64,000 nt of DNA from Ferrimonas sediminum (GTDB taxonomy: Bacteria; Pseudomonadota; Gammaproteobacteria; Enterobacterales; Shewanellaceae), in assembly GCF_900100175.1 (NCBI RefSeq), contig NZ_FNEM01000005.1, positions 8,934 to 72,933 on the forward strand, in the 5' to 3' direction. Shown in pieces: positions 35,201-43,759 of the stretch. Each line of letters starts with the position of its first letter. Positions within the stretch are counted from its first letter, which is position 1. The notes below the pieces were generated by a model. It did not search any database. It was given only the letters and a program-made list of their open reading frames with translations, and was not told where the DNA came from. Position numbers and translations under genes: made by a program.

Positions 35201-35334
35201 AGCGTGGCGGCGGCATCAACCCCAACCCCTTCAACGTGGTCGACCCCACCCGTAAGGGCGCCAGCCTCTACCGGGATCGCACCTTCGGCTCCACCTGCCG
35301 TCATGGTGTCCCTGTGGGCATTCGCAAAGTGTAA
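32269..35334 (+). CDS. ttrA: TtrA-like molybdopterin oxidoreductase
   Basis: A 1021-residue Tat-exported Mo-bisPGD enzyme (RRQFLK at 3-8). The [4Fe-4S] ligands are Cys67, Cys70, Cys74 and Cys132, and the probable Mo ligand is Cys249 in SYCGHQ, where Salmonella TtrA has AYCGLA. The stretch RVGKRGENKW through GEGHVDGLKAIHA is very close to TtrA, and the length equals Salmonella TtrA (1020). Tetrathionate reduction is the best guess; other sulfur, selenium or arsenic oxyanions are possible. Only ttrB accompanies it. A terminator follows. Confidence 0.82.
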   Translation: MDRRQFLKAGSVAALSASGAAKAAQAKTPTGDKALEKFAPTSLKPEFQVDGKTIKPAPGQRFAFSKCYGCFNVCGARVSIDEATDQVVRAWGNPYMLTSNTEPFSMSVPPKEAMFRLAAASQYNQDNAATLCGRGNAVLDAFSNKHRITQCLKRVGKRGENKWKTISYEQMIKEVTEGGNLFGEGHVDGLKAIHANPNFANPLYPDFGPVKNQLLVSTSTEQANRWDFMHRFSHSAWGTPNVGNKDSYCGHQQVAGWALGCFDAVDEIALPTTDFEHCKFALFIGTNPGLSGNSLNSGSRRLAKARAERGDFKYVVVDPLLRSLTSETDADNSEWVPIRSGGDTALLFGMLQYIINHKRYRKHYLAAPSQAAADKQGEVNYTNATYLVVKQPGHPLHNRFLTAEAMGLGSDEVKMVRREGDGQLVTSDSDQQASLYYQGEVKLADGSKVNVETAFALLKKRVNEHSLEEYAKHSGVPVAKIQELAKEFTSHGRQVAIETNTGCNATDGGQCTFAQAMLATMVGAHNAKGGLNHMTGVGFGMMYEIFDGPLYKLNDFHHVEPEGFNAERSGDYEQSEEYKAKLARGENPYPANQPWNNTFVQDNSGEMLVAHANANPFQFKAWFIWSTNPIYNCSGLEDQVVDSITDPKQLGLIIGIDPYINETNVYADYLVPDLLQYEQWMYSRMWGSEYVGDVATVPVIEPKTVKDAKGNPVCMEQFIIDVSKNLELPGFGNDAFSDAKGRRYGLHVPQDLYVPLFANAAHSGEVLPSPTQEDIQFTSVDRIQGEFAKRLKPEEMGPTLYMLTRGGRYEQLTERYDGEFLNPAIRMDVQFQIYNEALAQVKDSYSGEYLDGQPTFDVDRFWDGSAVRNHWSEEQYPFSFSTFKPQLRNAYSAQLPRLTALGEANFIQMNAEDAGKYGLKSGDRAQLLSPKGTTLEGMVQADDTVARGTISVGIGFGHSQFGAQTISIDGTEIAGQPERGGGINPNPFNVVDPTRKGASLYRDRTFGSTCRHGVPVGIRKV

Positions 35335-35384
35335 GAGCAAGATCTAAGAGAACGGGCTTGAACAGGGAGGTTCAATTCTCTTAA

Positions 35385-35420
35385 CGCAAAATCCGGAGCC
35401 TGGCTCCGGATTTTTTTATT
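35385..35420 (+). terminator. Intrinsic terminator after ttrA
   Basis: AAATCCGGAGCC-tg-GGCTCCGGATTTTTTT closes the ttrBA unit. Confidence 0.92.
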
Positions 35421-35572
35421 CCTCGACACCATTCCAAATGGTAGCCCCACTGTCAGGAGACTCCAACAGGTCATTGGGCCGAGTCCCTATGAAGCAGAGG
35501 TTGATCTACTGCGGTAAAAGCCGCTGAGCTTTGCCGTAGAATAGGGATAAAACATCGGGAAGGTATTTGAGT

Positions 35573-36136
35573 ATGAGAGGAAGCTCACTGGGCATAATGG
35601 CCTTGATGACGGTTATTTTCACCTTCCCTTCCTGGGGGGGTGTTTACTGCACTGACAAAAACTGGAAAACCGGCACCGAACTCTATAAGAAGTACGAACA
35701 GCGGTACAACAACCTCTCTACTGACTTCAACCAAAGCCTGGAGTACCACCGAAAGTTTGAGTTTCTATCAGACAACTTCTCTGGGCAGCAATTAACCCGA
35801 GCCTGGCGAGACAATCCCGAAAAAATGACGCCGGTTATTGAACAATATCGGCAAGATCTGTTTTCACAGGCAGACACCTTCGCAAAGCTTCGCCAAAGGA
35901 GTTTGCAGGTGTCCAAAGGCCTGAAAAAATCCCGTGACCTTTGGAAGAAGCTGGCCGATTACTGTTATGACGAGGATAAATACCAAGACTACAAATCTGG
36001 CAGAAACAACATGCGTAAGATCATAGATACCCTGAAGATGGCCAATGAGCTTGTCGCCAAGTGCGACAGAATAAAACTCGTCTATCTGAAAGAGGTCGGC
36101 TTCCTTGCAGATATAGAGCGCAACCGCCGCCTGTAG
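35573..36136 (+). CDS. Secreted hypothetical protein
   Basis: A 187-residue protein with a probable signal peptide (GIMALMTVIFTFPSWG) followed by a charged, helical body rich in Lys, Arg, Tyr and Asp. Single cysteines occur near the start (VYCTDK), at DYCYDE and at AKCDR. I do not recognise a family. The ATG at 35573 is 9 bases from GGAAGG, so it is preferred over the TTG at 35567. Base composition is more AT-rich than its neighbours. It is followed by a convergent small membrane protein. Confidence 0.65.
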   Translation: MRGSSLGIMALMTVIFTFPSWGGVYCTDKNWKTGTELYKKYEQRYNNLSTDFNQSLEYHRKFEFLSDNFSGQQLTRAWRDNPEKMTPVIEQYRQDLFSQADTFAKLRQRSLQVSKGLKKSRDLWKKLADYCYDEDKYQDYKSGRNNMRKIIDTLKMANELVAKCDRIKLVYLKEVGFLADIERNRRL

Positions 36137-36155
36137 CTTGCCCCAGCCCTACCAT

Positions 36156-36431
36156 TCAGCTCAGGCCCAATGATCGATTAAAGGTCTCTCGCTTTCCCAT
36201 AACCCCCGCCAGGAAGCCCAGCATGGTTAATCCCAGCCACACCATGGCACCGATGAGTCCCCCCTGAACGACAAAGAGGATGGGGCTTATGAGGATGATC
36301 ATCAGGGCGATGGGCAGGCTGAACCCCACGGTCACAAAGGGAAAAATGGGAATAAGCACCAGAGAGATGAGGTAGCAGAAGGCCAGCCAGCCCAGGGTTA
36401 TCTGCTTAATGATGGAATAGTTTGGTGTCAT
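36156..36431 (-). CDS. Small membrane protein
   Basis: A 91-residue protein with two to three hydrophobic segments (about 12-35, 38-55 and 58-78) and a short basic tail (GKRETFNRS). No family is recognised. It lies between two unrelated unknown genes and shares no operon signs with them. Confidence 0.6.
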   Translation of the reverse strand: MTPNYSIIKQITLGWLAFCYLISLVLIPIFPFVTVGFSLPIALMIILISPILFVVQGGLIGAMVWLGLTMLGFLAGVMGKRETFNRSLGLS

Positions 36432-36485
36432 CTCGTCCGCCTTAGATCCAAGCCTGACTCCAGAGTAACACCCTCATCGAGGGCA

Positions 36486-36513
36486 AAAAAGGGCGCCGGT
36501 CGGCGCCCTCTGG
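36486..36513 (-). terminator. Intrinsic terminator of the 331-residue unknown gene
   Basis: GGGCGCC-gacc-GGCGCCC followed by TTTTTT on the minus strand. Confidence 0.85.
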
Positions 36514-36530
36514 ATCAGTGAAATCCGGCG

Positions 36531-37526
36531 CTAACTGCCGATGTAGGGAGCCAGCTTGGGATCGGATTTGAGCTCATCGAGCAACTGATTCTCCTCCTCA
36601 CTGCGACTGGCCTTGCCCTGAAGTTCGTTGTGGCGCTTGAGCCGCTTAAAGGTGGTGTAGGCCTCCAGGGTTTCCCTCAGGTGCACCAGGGCCTGAGTCC
36701 CCTTGCTGCCCTTACCCAGCTCTATCTCGGTAAGCAGGGTAGCCATACTCTGATTGATCTCAAACTCAGGCGCACTGGGGCCGTCCCTGTCGATGCGGAT
36801 CACGCAGTAGCTCTTCTCCTGGTAGAGCTTGTGGGTGCCCTGGTCCTGATAGTAGATCTTGCGATCAGACCCTAACAGCAAGGAGGAGGCGTCCACACTC
36901 GAGGCGAAACACACCAGCAGCCCGGGCTGCAGATGATCGAAGGGCTGGTTCGCCGGCTTGTTCACCGACAACCGAATCTTGCCCTTGATCAGTTCATCGT
37001 GCTCATCCAGTTTGTCGACCAGTGCCGCCATCGCCCTGCCGACTCCGGCGGTGAGGCTGGCGTAGGGGGCAAACACCGGAAACGCCAGGGCAAAGGCGCT
37101 GGTTGAACCATCCAGGGCCTGATTGAGCTGTTGCTGGGCGTCATCCCGCAGGCCATCTTCGTCGTAGATGTTCAGTTGCAGGGCGATCTCACCATCGGAC
37201 TCACGGAAGTCATTGGTGGCAAAGATCTCAGGGTGAAACGCCACCGGCTCCCAGGTTTTCTCCGGCACATCCGGCCTGTAGAGATGAAGCTTGGTGATGG
37301 GGGGCTTTTTGCCGATGCGGAAGCGACTGGCGATCACCAGATCATTGCTGCCCTTAGGCCAGCCATCCTTATCGTCCCTGACCCAGGCGCCCTCGACGGT
37401 CAGACGCAGCTTGTTGGCGTCACGGAAATAACGCTGATTTCCGTCAGCCATGGGCGTTGAGGGGGGAAGAAGCGAACCGTAGCCATCGATCAGATTGGGG
37501 TTAACGTACCACCATTTGGCTTGCAT
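36531..37526 (-). CDS. Hypothetical protein, cytoplasmic
   Basis: A 331-residue protein without signal peptide or membrane segment. The first 120 residues are beta-rich with many aromatics (WWYVNP, RYFRDANKLRL, KLHLYRPDV, LQLNIYDEDG), and the C-terminal 60 are charged helices. LNIYDEDG resembles a C2-like acidic loop, but this is weak. I do not recognise a family. GAGGTC precedes the ATG at 37526. It is monocistronic with its own terminator. Confidence 0.65.
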   Translation of the reverse strand: MQAKWWYVNPNLIDGYGSLLPPSTPMADGNQRYFRDANKLRLTVEGAWVRDDKDGWPKGSNDLVIASRFRIGKKPPITKLHLYRPDVPEKTWEPVAFHPEIFATNDFRESDGEIALQLNIYDEDGLRDDAQQQLNQALDGSTSAFALAFPVFAPYASLTAGVGRAMAALVDKLDEHDELIKGKIRLSVNKPANQPFDHLQPGLLVCFASSVDASSLLLGSDRKIYYQDQGTHKLYQEKSYCVIRIDRDGPSAPEFEINQSMATLLTEIELGKGSKGTQALVHLRETLEAYTTFKRLKRHNELQGKASRSEEENQLLDELKSDPKLAPYIGS

Positions 37527-37647
37527 AACAGACCTCCTGTCCGTATTGATTGAACCTCAGTGGAGCTCGCCAAATCCGTCGGCGAGCCAACTAGTTCTAG
37601 ACCAAAAACACGGGTCAATCAACGCGGTCTGCAGGTCAGTGCGAGTA

Positions 37648-38391
37648 TCAGTCCCAGGGCTCAAGCCGACCCAGGCTGTCGGCCAGGGGGTAACCCAGCT
37701 TGGGAGCGAGTTGCTGGGCTTTTTCTCTCAGTTGGGCCAGGGAGAGAGTCTGGGAGGTACGCCCCGCCAGAATCACCAGGTTGCCGTCTGCGGTCGGGCA
37801 GCTGTGACAATGAGGGAAGTGGGCCGCCAGCGCGGTTTTAAGGCCATCATGGTAGCGATGTTCCTCCCAGCAGTTCAGCACCAACATGCCCTGCTCTTTG
37901 AGCAGAGCGGCGGCATCATCGATAAAACGGGGCTGCAGCTGCACGTCATCCACCGCATCGGCGCCATAAAGATCGGCAAACAACAGATCCACTTTCTTGT
38001 GCTCACCGGCGGCCAGAAAGGCGCCGGCTTCCTGGTGAACAATATCGATGCGTTTACTTTGCGGCATGCGAAAATGGGTTCGCGCCATCTCTGTCACCAG
38101 GGGGCGCAACTCGACGCCGGTTATCTTGATCCCCTTGACCGCATGCACCAGCGCCGAGATCAGGCAACCTCCGCCGACTCCGAGCACCAGAGCCCGCTTA
38201 GGCTGAACGAACAGCAGCCCCAGCAGCATTGCCCGGGTGTACTCATGCTGCAGCACCCAGGGCTGCTTGGTAATGATGCGGCTCTGCTCGTCAGACGGTC
38301 CGAAACACAGCAGTCGCTGTGATCCCTGCTCAATCACCTGAACCTGGCCCCAGTCATCACGGCCGTCAAAAAGTATGCTATCGCTGTTCAT
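37648..38391 (-). CDS. Spermidine synthase-like methyltransferase-fold protein
   Basis: A 247-residue Rossmann-fold protein of the spermine/spermidine synthase group. LVLGVGGGCLISALVH is the nucleotide-binding loop, ITGVELRP ends in the ribose-binding acid, and DLLFADLYGADAVD fits the place of the active-site Asp pair. Many such proteins lack proven polyamine activity, so the substrate is open. The ATG at 38391 follows GAGGG. The next gene upstream (terB-like) is on the same strand 115 bases away. Confidence 0.8.
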   Translation of the reverse strand: MNSDSILFDGRDDWGQVQVIEQGSQRLLCFGPSDEQSRIITKQPWVLQHEYTRAMLLGLLFVQPKRALVLGVGGGCLISALVHAVKGIKITGVELRPLVTEMARTHFRMPQSKRIDIVHQEAGAFLAAGEHKKVDLLFADLYGADAVDDVQLQPRFIDDAAALLKEQGMLVLNCWEEHRYHDGLKTALAAHFPHCHSCPTADGNLVILAGRTSQTLSLAQLREKAQQLAPKLGYPLADSLGRLEPWD

Positions 38392-38505
38392 GCTGCCCTC
38401 ATCAATAAGGCGCGCATTATGGGGGAGACGCTCCGAGGACTCAAGGGAAGACCCGCACACGCAGGCACCTGCTGTTGCCGCATTACATGCTGTTGTCCGG
38501 AAGCA

Positions 38506-38943
38506 TCAACGCTCGCCGGTGACCGCCAGTTTGGTCTGAATAAACTCGCTATGGCGCAAGTACAGCAGCTCCGACACCTTGCGAATCATCGCCTCTTCAT
38601 GGGGCTCGAGGGTATTGTCTTCATACGCCACCCGCCACAGCCCTTCAACCAGTTGCAGTTTCTGCTTCAACTTGAGGTTTTTCTTCACCACATTGGTAAA
38701 GTTATGGATGGAGTTGGCCTGCTCGGTCTGCACCAGCGCTTCCTCAATCAACTCCCTGGCTTCCCGATCCGACAACTGGTGCAACCCCTTTATCAGGTGC
38801 CACACCGCCTCTTTCTCTTCATGGCTGATGTGAGAATCTGCCCGGGCCACCTCCAGCAACAAGGCAGTACTGGCCAGCTCCACGTTCAGCGCCTCGGCAC
38901 TGCCTGGCTGGTCAGTAAACAGTGATTTCAATCGACTGATCAT
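38506..38943 (-). CDS. TerB family tellurite-resistance-type protein
   Basis: A roughly 145-residue all-helical TerB-like protein. LLLEVARADSHISHEEKEAV and LWRVAYEDNTLEPHEEAMI are the two acidic helix-loop repeats typical of the fold, which bind metal in some members. In isolation TerB-like genes are rarely about tellurite; the job is unknown. Starts at 38949 and 38943 are both possible; AGGAG is 9 bases from the second. Its start lies just beside the end of the LysR gene at 38987. Confidence 0.83.
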   Translation of the reverse strand: MISRLKSLFTDQPGSAEALNVELASTALLLEVARADSHISHEEKEAVWHLIKGLHQLSDREARELIEEALVQTEQANSIHNFTNVVKKNLKLKQKLQLVEGLWRVAYEDNTLEPHEEAMIRKVSELLYLRHSEFIQTKLAVTGER

Positions 38944-38986
38944 AAACATCGTCTCCTGCGTTAACCTGATTTTTGACCCTGAGTTC

Positions 38987-39907
38987 CTACTCGGGTTCCC
39001 GAGCACCGGTGGACGCGAGAAAATAGCGCTTCACTGCCGCGATCACCGCCTCCACCTTTTCAGTTCGATGACGATCGGGCGTCACCATGAAAAACGGCAA
39101 CCCGGATAACTGCCACCCCGGCAGCACCGGCAGCAACTCCCCCCGCTCCAGTGCATTACTGGCTTCGTGGTCAGGCAACACTGCCAGCCCGAGCCCCTGG
39201 CAGGCAAACCGGTGTACCACCTGCAGGTTATTGGTCTGAATTTTTGGGGTAATCCTCACCCGCCGTTGCCCCAGCGTCGAATGCACCAGTTGCAGACGAC
39301 CGTCACGGTGAGTCTGACTTTGCACCAGAAACGCGTGCTGCTCCAACGCCTCCGGTGTCTCCGGCGTACCGTGCGACTCCAGATAGGAAGGCGATGCACA
39401 AAGCCGGGACGGAAATTCACACACCGGTGTGGCCACCAGGGTCGAGTCCTCCAGCGGTCCGGCCCGAAACGCAATATCGAGACGATTCTCCACCATATTC
39501 AAACACTCATCGGAGGCCAGCAGGGTCAGAGTCAGTTTCGGATGCTGGGCCAGCAGGGGCGCCAGTGCCATGGGCAACTGTCTGGCCGCCAGTCCCACCG
39601 GCGCTGTCATTCGAACCTCACCGGCCAACTGATACCGCACCGCCGCCAGCGCCTGTTCCGCTTCCTGGGCCGATTGCACCATCTGCTGACAGTGATGGAA
39701 GTACGCCTGTCCAGCCTCGGTAAGGCTGAGTTTGCGGGTAGAGCGATGCAGCAGGCGGGTATCCAGTTGAGTTTCCAGATGCCGAATCTGCTGGCTGACC
39801 GCCGCCGGCGTCATCCCCAGAGACTGGGCGGCACGGCGCATGGCCCCCTCCTCAATAACCCGAACAAAAATGGCCATGGCTTTCAGTAGATGAATCGATG
39901 TGTGCAT
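38987..39907 (-). CDS. LysR-family transcriptional regulator
   Basis: A 306-residue LysR regulator with a clear N-terminal helix-turn-helix (EEGAMRRAAQSLGMTPAAVS, about 19-38) and effector domain. It diverges from the NAD(P)-binding protein gene at 40026, which it probably controls; a perfect palindrome lies between them. Confidence 0.92.
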   Translation of the reverse strand: MHTSIHLLKAMAIFVRVIEEGAMRRAAQSLGMTPAAVSQQIRHLETQLDTRLLHRSTRKLSLTEAGQAYFHHCQQMVQSAQEAEQALAAVRYQLAGEVRMTAPVGLAARQLPMALAPLLAQHPKLTLTLLASDECLNMVENRLDIAFRAGPLEDSTLVATPVCEFPSRLCASPSYLESHGTPETPEALEQHAFLVQSQTHRDGRLQLVHSTLGQRRVRITPKIQTNNLQVVHRFACQGLGLAVLPDHEASNALERGELLPVLPGWQLSGLPFFMVTPDRHRTEKVEAVIAAVKRYFLASTGAREPE

Positions 39908-39969
39908 CGTCCCGCCAATTATATAGCTGAGCTTAATAAAGTAAGTGGATATTGGGGGCTAATCAACAA

Positions 39970-39983
39970 AACTCTCGAGAGTT
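39970..39983. promoter_or_regulatory. Perfect palindrome in the LysR/NmrA divergent gap
   Basis: AACTCTCGAGAGTT is a 14-base perfect palindrome 43 bases before the NmrA-like gene, a candidate operator for the LysR regulator. Confidence 0.45.
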
Positions 39984-40025
39984 ATCTTATCAATCAACGA
40001 AATCAGTCCCTCTAGGAGAACCACT

Positions 40026-40664
40026 ATGAAGCTGTTTATCATTGGCGCCACCGGCTTTGTCGGCCAGGCTCTGGTTAAGGAAGCCCTGGCTCAGGGCCAT
40101 CAGGTCACCGCCCTGGTTCGCCAGGCCGGTAAGTTAACGCCCCACTCGGCCCTGACCGAAATCAGCGGCGATGTGCTGGATGTCCAGGCGACTGCCGCCG
40201 CAATGGCTGGCCACGACGAGATCCTCAGCGCCTTTAACGCCGGCTGGAACAACCCCAACCTGTACCAAGACTTTATCTCCGGCGCCAACGCCATTGTCGA
40301 AGCCGCCACCTTAAGCGATGTGCGTCTGCAGATGGTCGGCGGAGCCGGCAGCCTGTTCGTGGCCCCGGGCGTGCAACTGGTAGACACAGACGGCTTCCCA
40401 AAGGAGTACCTGCAAGGCGCCCGGGCCGCCCGCGACATACTGACCCAACTGCAGCAACGCAGCGATCTTAACTGGAGCTTTGTATCACCTCCGGCATTGC
40501 TGGCACCCGGCGAGCGAACCGGCACTTTCCGCGTTGGCGGCGACAACCTGCTGATGAAAGGCGATGCGCCCGCCAATGTATCCGTCGAGGATCTGGCCGT
40601 GGCAGTCGTCAACGAAGCCAAACTGCGCCAACACAGTTGCTGCCGCTACACCATCGGCTATTAA
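40026..40664 (+). CDS. NAD(P)-binding atypical SDR (NmrA-like) protein
   Basis: A 212-residue Rossmann-fold protein. GATGFVGQ at 7-14 is the dinucleotide loop of the atypical short-chain dehydrogenases, followed by ALVRQAGK with the NADP-type Arg and a late VSPPALLAPGERTG. The YxxxK catalytic pair of true SDRs is not seen, so it may be a redox sensor or flavin-reductase-like protein. It is divergent from LysR. The last bases overlap the convergent cupin gene. Confidence 0.88.
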   Translation: MKLFIIGATGFVGQALVKEALAQGHQVTALVRQAGKLTPHSALTEISGDVLDVQATAAAMAGHDEILSAFNAGWNNPNLYQDFISGANAIVEAATLSDVRLQMVGGAGSLFVAPGVQLVDTDGFPKEYLQGARAARDILTQLQQRSDLNWSFVSPPALLAPGERTGTFRVGGDNLLMKGDAPANVSVEDLAVAVVNEAKLRQHSCCRYTIGY

Positions 40665-40993
40665 CCGGTCTGGCACTCTGTCCAATGCACCGCCAACCAG
40701 ACCGTGGTCTGATCCGGGTCAGTCCAACTGACCCGGTGTTTGCGGTGTGCTTCGAGCAGCAAATGGTCTCCCGGCCCCATCACGACCCTGCTGCCATCCT
40801 CAAACACTATCTTGGCCCCGCCGGCCACCACCAACACCCATTCATGCTGATCCTGGTCATACCATTTCCCCGCGGGCGTCTGCTGCCCTTTTGATAAGAT
40901 TCTTTCGATTTTTACCGATTTGGCATCGACCAAAGTTTCAAACAGCTCATTTGTTAAGTTTTGTGGCAGGTTCGTTAGCAAATTTTGCAGCAC
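40661..40993 (-). CDS. Cupin domain protein
   Basis: A 110-residue single-domain cupin. GKWYDQDQHEWVLVVAG carries the first His/Glu motif and GPGDHLLLEAHRKHRV the second, so a metal site is plausible. Function is unknown. I chose a GTG start at 40993 because AAAAGGAG lies 7 bases upstream and family members begin there; the frame is open to 41032. It ends tail-to-tail with the NmrA-like gene. Confidence 0.85.
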   Translation of the reverse strand: MLQNLLTNLPQNLTNELFETLVDAKSVKIERILSKGQQTPAGKWYDQDQHEWVLVVAGGAKIVFEDGSRVVMGPGDHLLLEAHRKHRVSWTDPDQTTVWLAVHWTECQTG

Positions 40994-41264
40994 ATTGTTT
41001 CTCCTTTTGATTTCACTTACTGCGATCGCCACAGCAGTGAAATGCCGCTGTATAGTGCATCCGCGGCGAACTCATCCGACCTATGGCATCGATTATTGAG
41101 ATGTTGCCATAAGCAATGATTGTTTCAGTTTCGGTTAGCTGTAAATAAACAGACAAAGATCAATCTAAATCCAGTTTCCAGTAGACAAATCACTAACAAA
41201 ATTGTTAAAAACCCAAGCAATGATGGCGCAGCCATCGACTATAAAAAAATGCATTAGGCAAATC

Positions 41265-42491
41265 ATGAAAAAGAAGCAATCAATCATCGCAAAACTGGCC
41301 AGCGGCAGTCTGGTACTCCAGATTCTGGTCGGTATCCTCGCCGGTATCGCCCTCGCTGTGGTGGCACCTGAATCCGCCCTGTCCATCGGCTTTCTTGGCA
41401 GCCTGTTCGTTTCGGCCTTGAAAGCGGTCGCTCCGATCCTGGTATTCATTCTGGTCGCGGCGTCCATCGCCAATCAGAAGCGGGGCGAACACACCAACAT
41501 GAAACCCATCGTGGTGCTGTACCTGTTTGGTACCCTGGCTGCAGCCATGACCGCCGTGGTACTGAGCTTTATGTTCCCGACCACTCTGGTACTGGTGACC
41601 AATGAAGCCACACTGGCACCGCCGGAAGGGATCGCCGAAGTGATGAGCACCCTGCTGTTCAAGGTGGTCGACAACCCGGTCAATGCCCTGATGACCGGTA
41701 ACTTCATTGGTATTCTGGCATGGGGCATCGCCCTGGGCCTGTCACTGCATAAAGCGTCCGATGCCACCAAGAAGGTGTTCCACGACATCTCCGAAGGGAT
41801 CACCAGCATCGTACGGGTGGTCATTCGTTTTGCCCCCATCGGCATCTTTGGTCTGGTCTCCAAGACCATCGCCGAGACCGGTTTCGACGCCCTGGCGGGT
41901 TACACCCAACTGCTGGCGGTATTGCTGGGTGCGATGGCGATCATCGCCCTGGTGATCAACCCCATCATCGTATTCGTAAAAACCCACCAGAACCCTTACC
42001 CGCTGGTGTTCCAGTGCCTGCGAGAGAGTGGCGTGACCGCCTTCTTTACCCGCAGCTCTGCCGCCAACGTTCCGGTAAACCTGAACCTGTGTAAGAAGCT
42101 GGATCTGCACGAAGACACCTACTCCGTCTCCATCCCTCTCGGGGCCACCATCAATATGGGTGGCGCCGCCATTACCATCACCGTGCTGACCCTGGCGGCA
42201 GTACACACCATGGGTGTGCAGGTGGACATGGCCACCGCCCTGTTGCTGAGTGTGGTCGCCGCGGTTTCCGCCTGCGGCGCATCTGGTGTGGCCGGCGGCT
42301 CACTGCTGCTGATCCCGTTGGCATGCAGCCTGTTTGGTATCTCCAACGACATCGCCATGCAGGTGGTGGCCGTCGGCTTTATCATCGGCGTGATTCAGGA
42401 CTCCGCTGAAACCGCCCTGAACAGCTCCACCGATGTTATCTTCACCGCCGCGGCCTGCCGCGAAGCGGAGCGCAAAGCCGAGCTGGGCTAA
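41265..42491 (+). CDS. sstT: Serine/threonine:sodium symporter SstT
   Basis: A 408-residue inner-membrane transporter of the dicarboxylate/amino acid:cation symporter family, importing serine and threonine with sodium. [16 protein letters not shown] is the serine-rich re-entrant hairpin, [15 protein letters not shown] the sodium-binding region, and [17 protein letters not shown] hairpin two. Around eight membrane segments are present. The ATG at 41265 starts the homology; the frame is open back to 41202. Confidence 0.95.
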   Translation: MKKKQSIIAKLASGSLVLQILVGILAGIALAVVAPESALSIGFLGSLFVSALKAVAPILVFILVAASIANQKRGEHTNMKPIVVLYLFGTLAAAMTAVVLSFMFPTTLVLVTNEATLAPPEGIAEVMSTLLFKVVDNPVNALMTGNFIGILAWGIALGLSLHKASDATKKVFHDISEGITSIVRVVIRFAPIGIFGLVSKTIAETGFDALAGYTQLLAVLLGAMAIIALVINPIIVFVKTHQNPYPLVFQCLRESGVTAFFTRSSAANVPVNLNLCKKLDLHEDTYSVSIPLGATINMGGAAITITVLTLAAVHTMGVQVDMATALLLSVVAAVSACGASGVAGGSLLLIPLACSLFGISNDIAMQVVAVGFIIGVIQDSAETALNSSTDVIFTAAACREAERKAELG

Positions 42492-42503
42492 CCGCCAACG
42501 CAA

Positions 42504-42534
42504 CGCACGCCCCCCCGTCCGGGGGGCGTGCGAC
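42504..42534 (+). terminator. Strong hairpin after sstT
   Basis: CGCACGCCCCCC-gtcc-GGGGGGCGTGCG, a 12-base stem just after sstT. No T-run follows, so it may stabilise the 3' end rather than terminate by itself. Confidence 0.55.
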
Positions 42535-42610
42535 TCTCCTTACCCCATTGGCTTTTCTGCTGCCACTGCTGTTATAACATCCTCTGACTCTCTGCTCTTT
42601 GGATGCGATC

Positions 42611-43759
42611 ATGGCGACCTCGCCCCCGTTTGAACTCGAGTGGCTAAGCCGCATCGATCAACTGACAGCCAGTCAGTGGGACCTTCTGTTTGCCGACGCT
42701 CCGCCCTTTTGCCGTTACGGCTACCTGAATGCGCTGGAACGGAGCGGCTGTGTCGGCGGCCAGTCCGGCTGGGCCCCCTACCACCTGTGCGTTCGCCGTC
42801 AGGGGCAGATTGCGGCCCTGGCGCCGGGGTATCTGAAACGCCACTCCTATGGGGAGTATGTCTTCGACTGGAGCTGGGCCGACGCCTATCAGCATCATGG
42901 CCTGGCCTACTACCCGAAATGGATCAGTGCCATCCCCTTTACCCCGGTTACCGGCCCCAGGCTTAGGGTGGCACCGGGAATTCAGAGTGAGTCGCTGCTT
43001 GCCGCCATCACCCCGTCATTGCATCACCATGGTCTCTCGCTGGGGCTATCGGGCATGCAGTGGCTGTTTCCCCGCCTAGACGAAAGTCAGGCGTTGGCCC
43101 GGCAGCAGTGGCGCCAGCGACTGGACATTCAGTTCCACTGGCATAACCGGGGCTATGCCAGTTTCGAACAGTTCACCGACACGCTGACCGCCCGACGTCG
43201 TAAGGCGATCCTCAAGGAGCGCCGCTGTCGAGCAACGCTGACCATAGAGCGATTCGAAGGAGCGGCCATTACCCCGGCTCTATGGCAGCAGTTTTTCCGG
43301 TTCTACCAGCTGACCTATGCCAAACGCTCCGGCCATGGCGGCTACCTGAATCAGCCGTTTTTCGAAGCACTGGGGCAGGCGCTGGCCGAGAACCTGGTGC
43401 TGATCATGGCCCGGCGTGGCGACCACTGGCTGGCGGGCGCCCTGTACCTGAAAGACAAGGAGTGCCTCTATGGCCGTTATTGGGGGTGCACAGAAGCCAT
43501 CGACGGGCTGCATTTTGAACTGTGCTATTATCAGGGCATCGATTACTGCATCGACCATGGATTGTGCCGATTCGATGCAGGGGCTCAAGGAGAACATAAG
43601 TTAAGACGAGGCTTCGAGCCAACGTTAACCTACTCCAATCACCTGGTCTTCCATCCACAGTTTGATGAGGCCATCGCGTCTTTTGTCGGTCAGGAGACAG
43701 AGCGCGTACTGCAGCGTATGCAGGTGTACCATCGCCAACTCCCCTTTAAATCCGACTAG
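42611..43759 (+). CDS. DUF482 GNAT-like protein (peptidogalycan biosynthesis type)
   Basis: A 382-residue protein of the DUF482 family, a double GNAT fold like FemAB ligases. Recognisable parts are YLNALERSGCV near the start, EYVFDWSWADAYQHHGLAYYPK, and FDAGAQGEHKLRRGF near the end, which is the family signature. A role in acyl or aminoacyl transfer is inferred from the fold only. The ATG at 42611 is favoured over TTG at 42599. Its stop overlaps the convergent DUF938 gene by 4 bases. Confidence 0.85.
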   Translation: MATSPPFELEWLSRIDQLTASQWDLLFADAPPFCRYGYLNALERSGCVGGQSGWAPYHLCVRRQGQIAALAPGYLKRHSYGEYVFDWSWADAYQHHGLAYYPKWISAIPFTPVTGPRLRVAPGIQSESLLAAITPSLHHHGLSLGLSGMQWLFPRLDESQALARQQWRQRLDIQFHWHNRGYASFEQFTDTLTARRRKAILKERRCRATLTIERFEGAAITPALWQQFFRFYQLTYAKRSGHGGYLNQPFFEALGQALAENLVLIMARRGDHWLAGALYLKDKECLYGRYWGCTEAIDGLHFELCYYQGIDYCIDHGLCRFDAGAQGEHKLRRGFEPTLTYSNHLVFHPQFDEAIASFVGQETERVLQRMQVYHRQLPFKSD

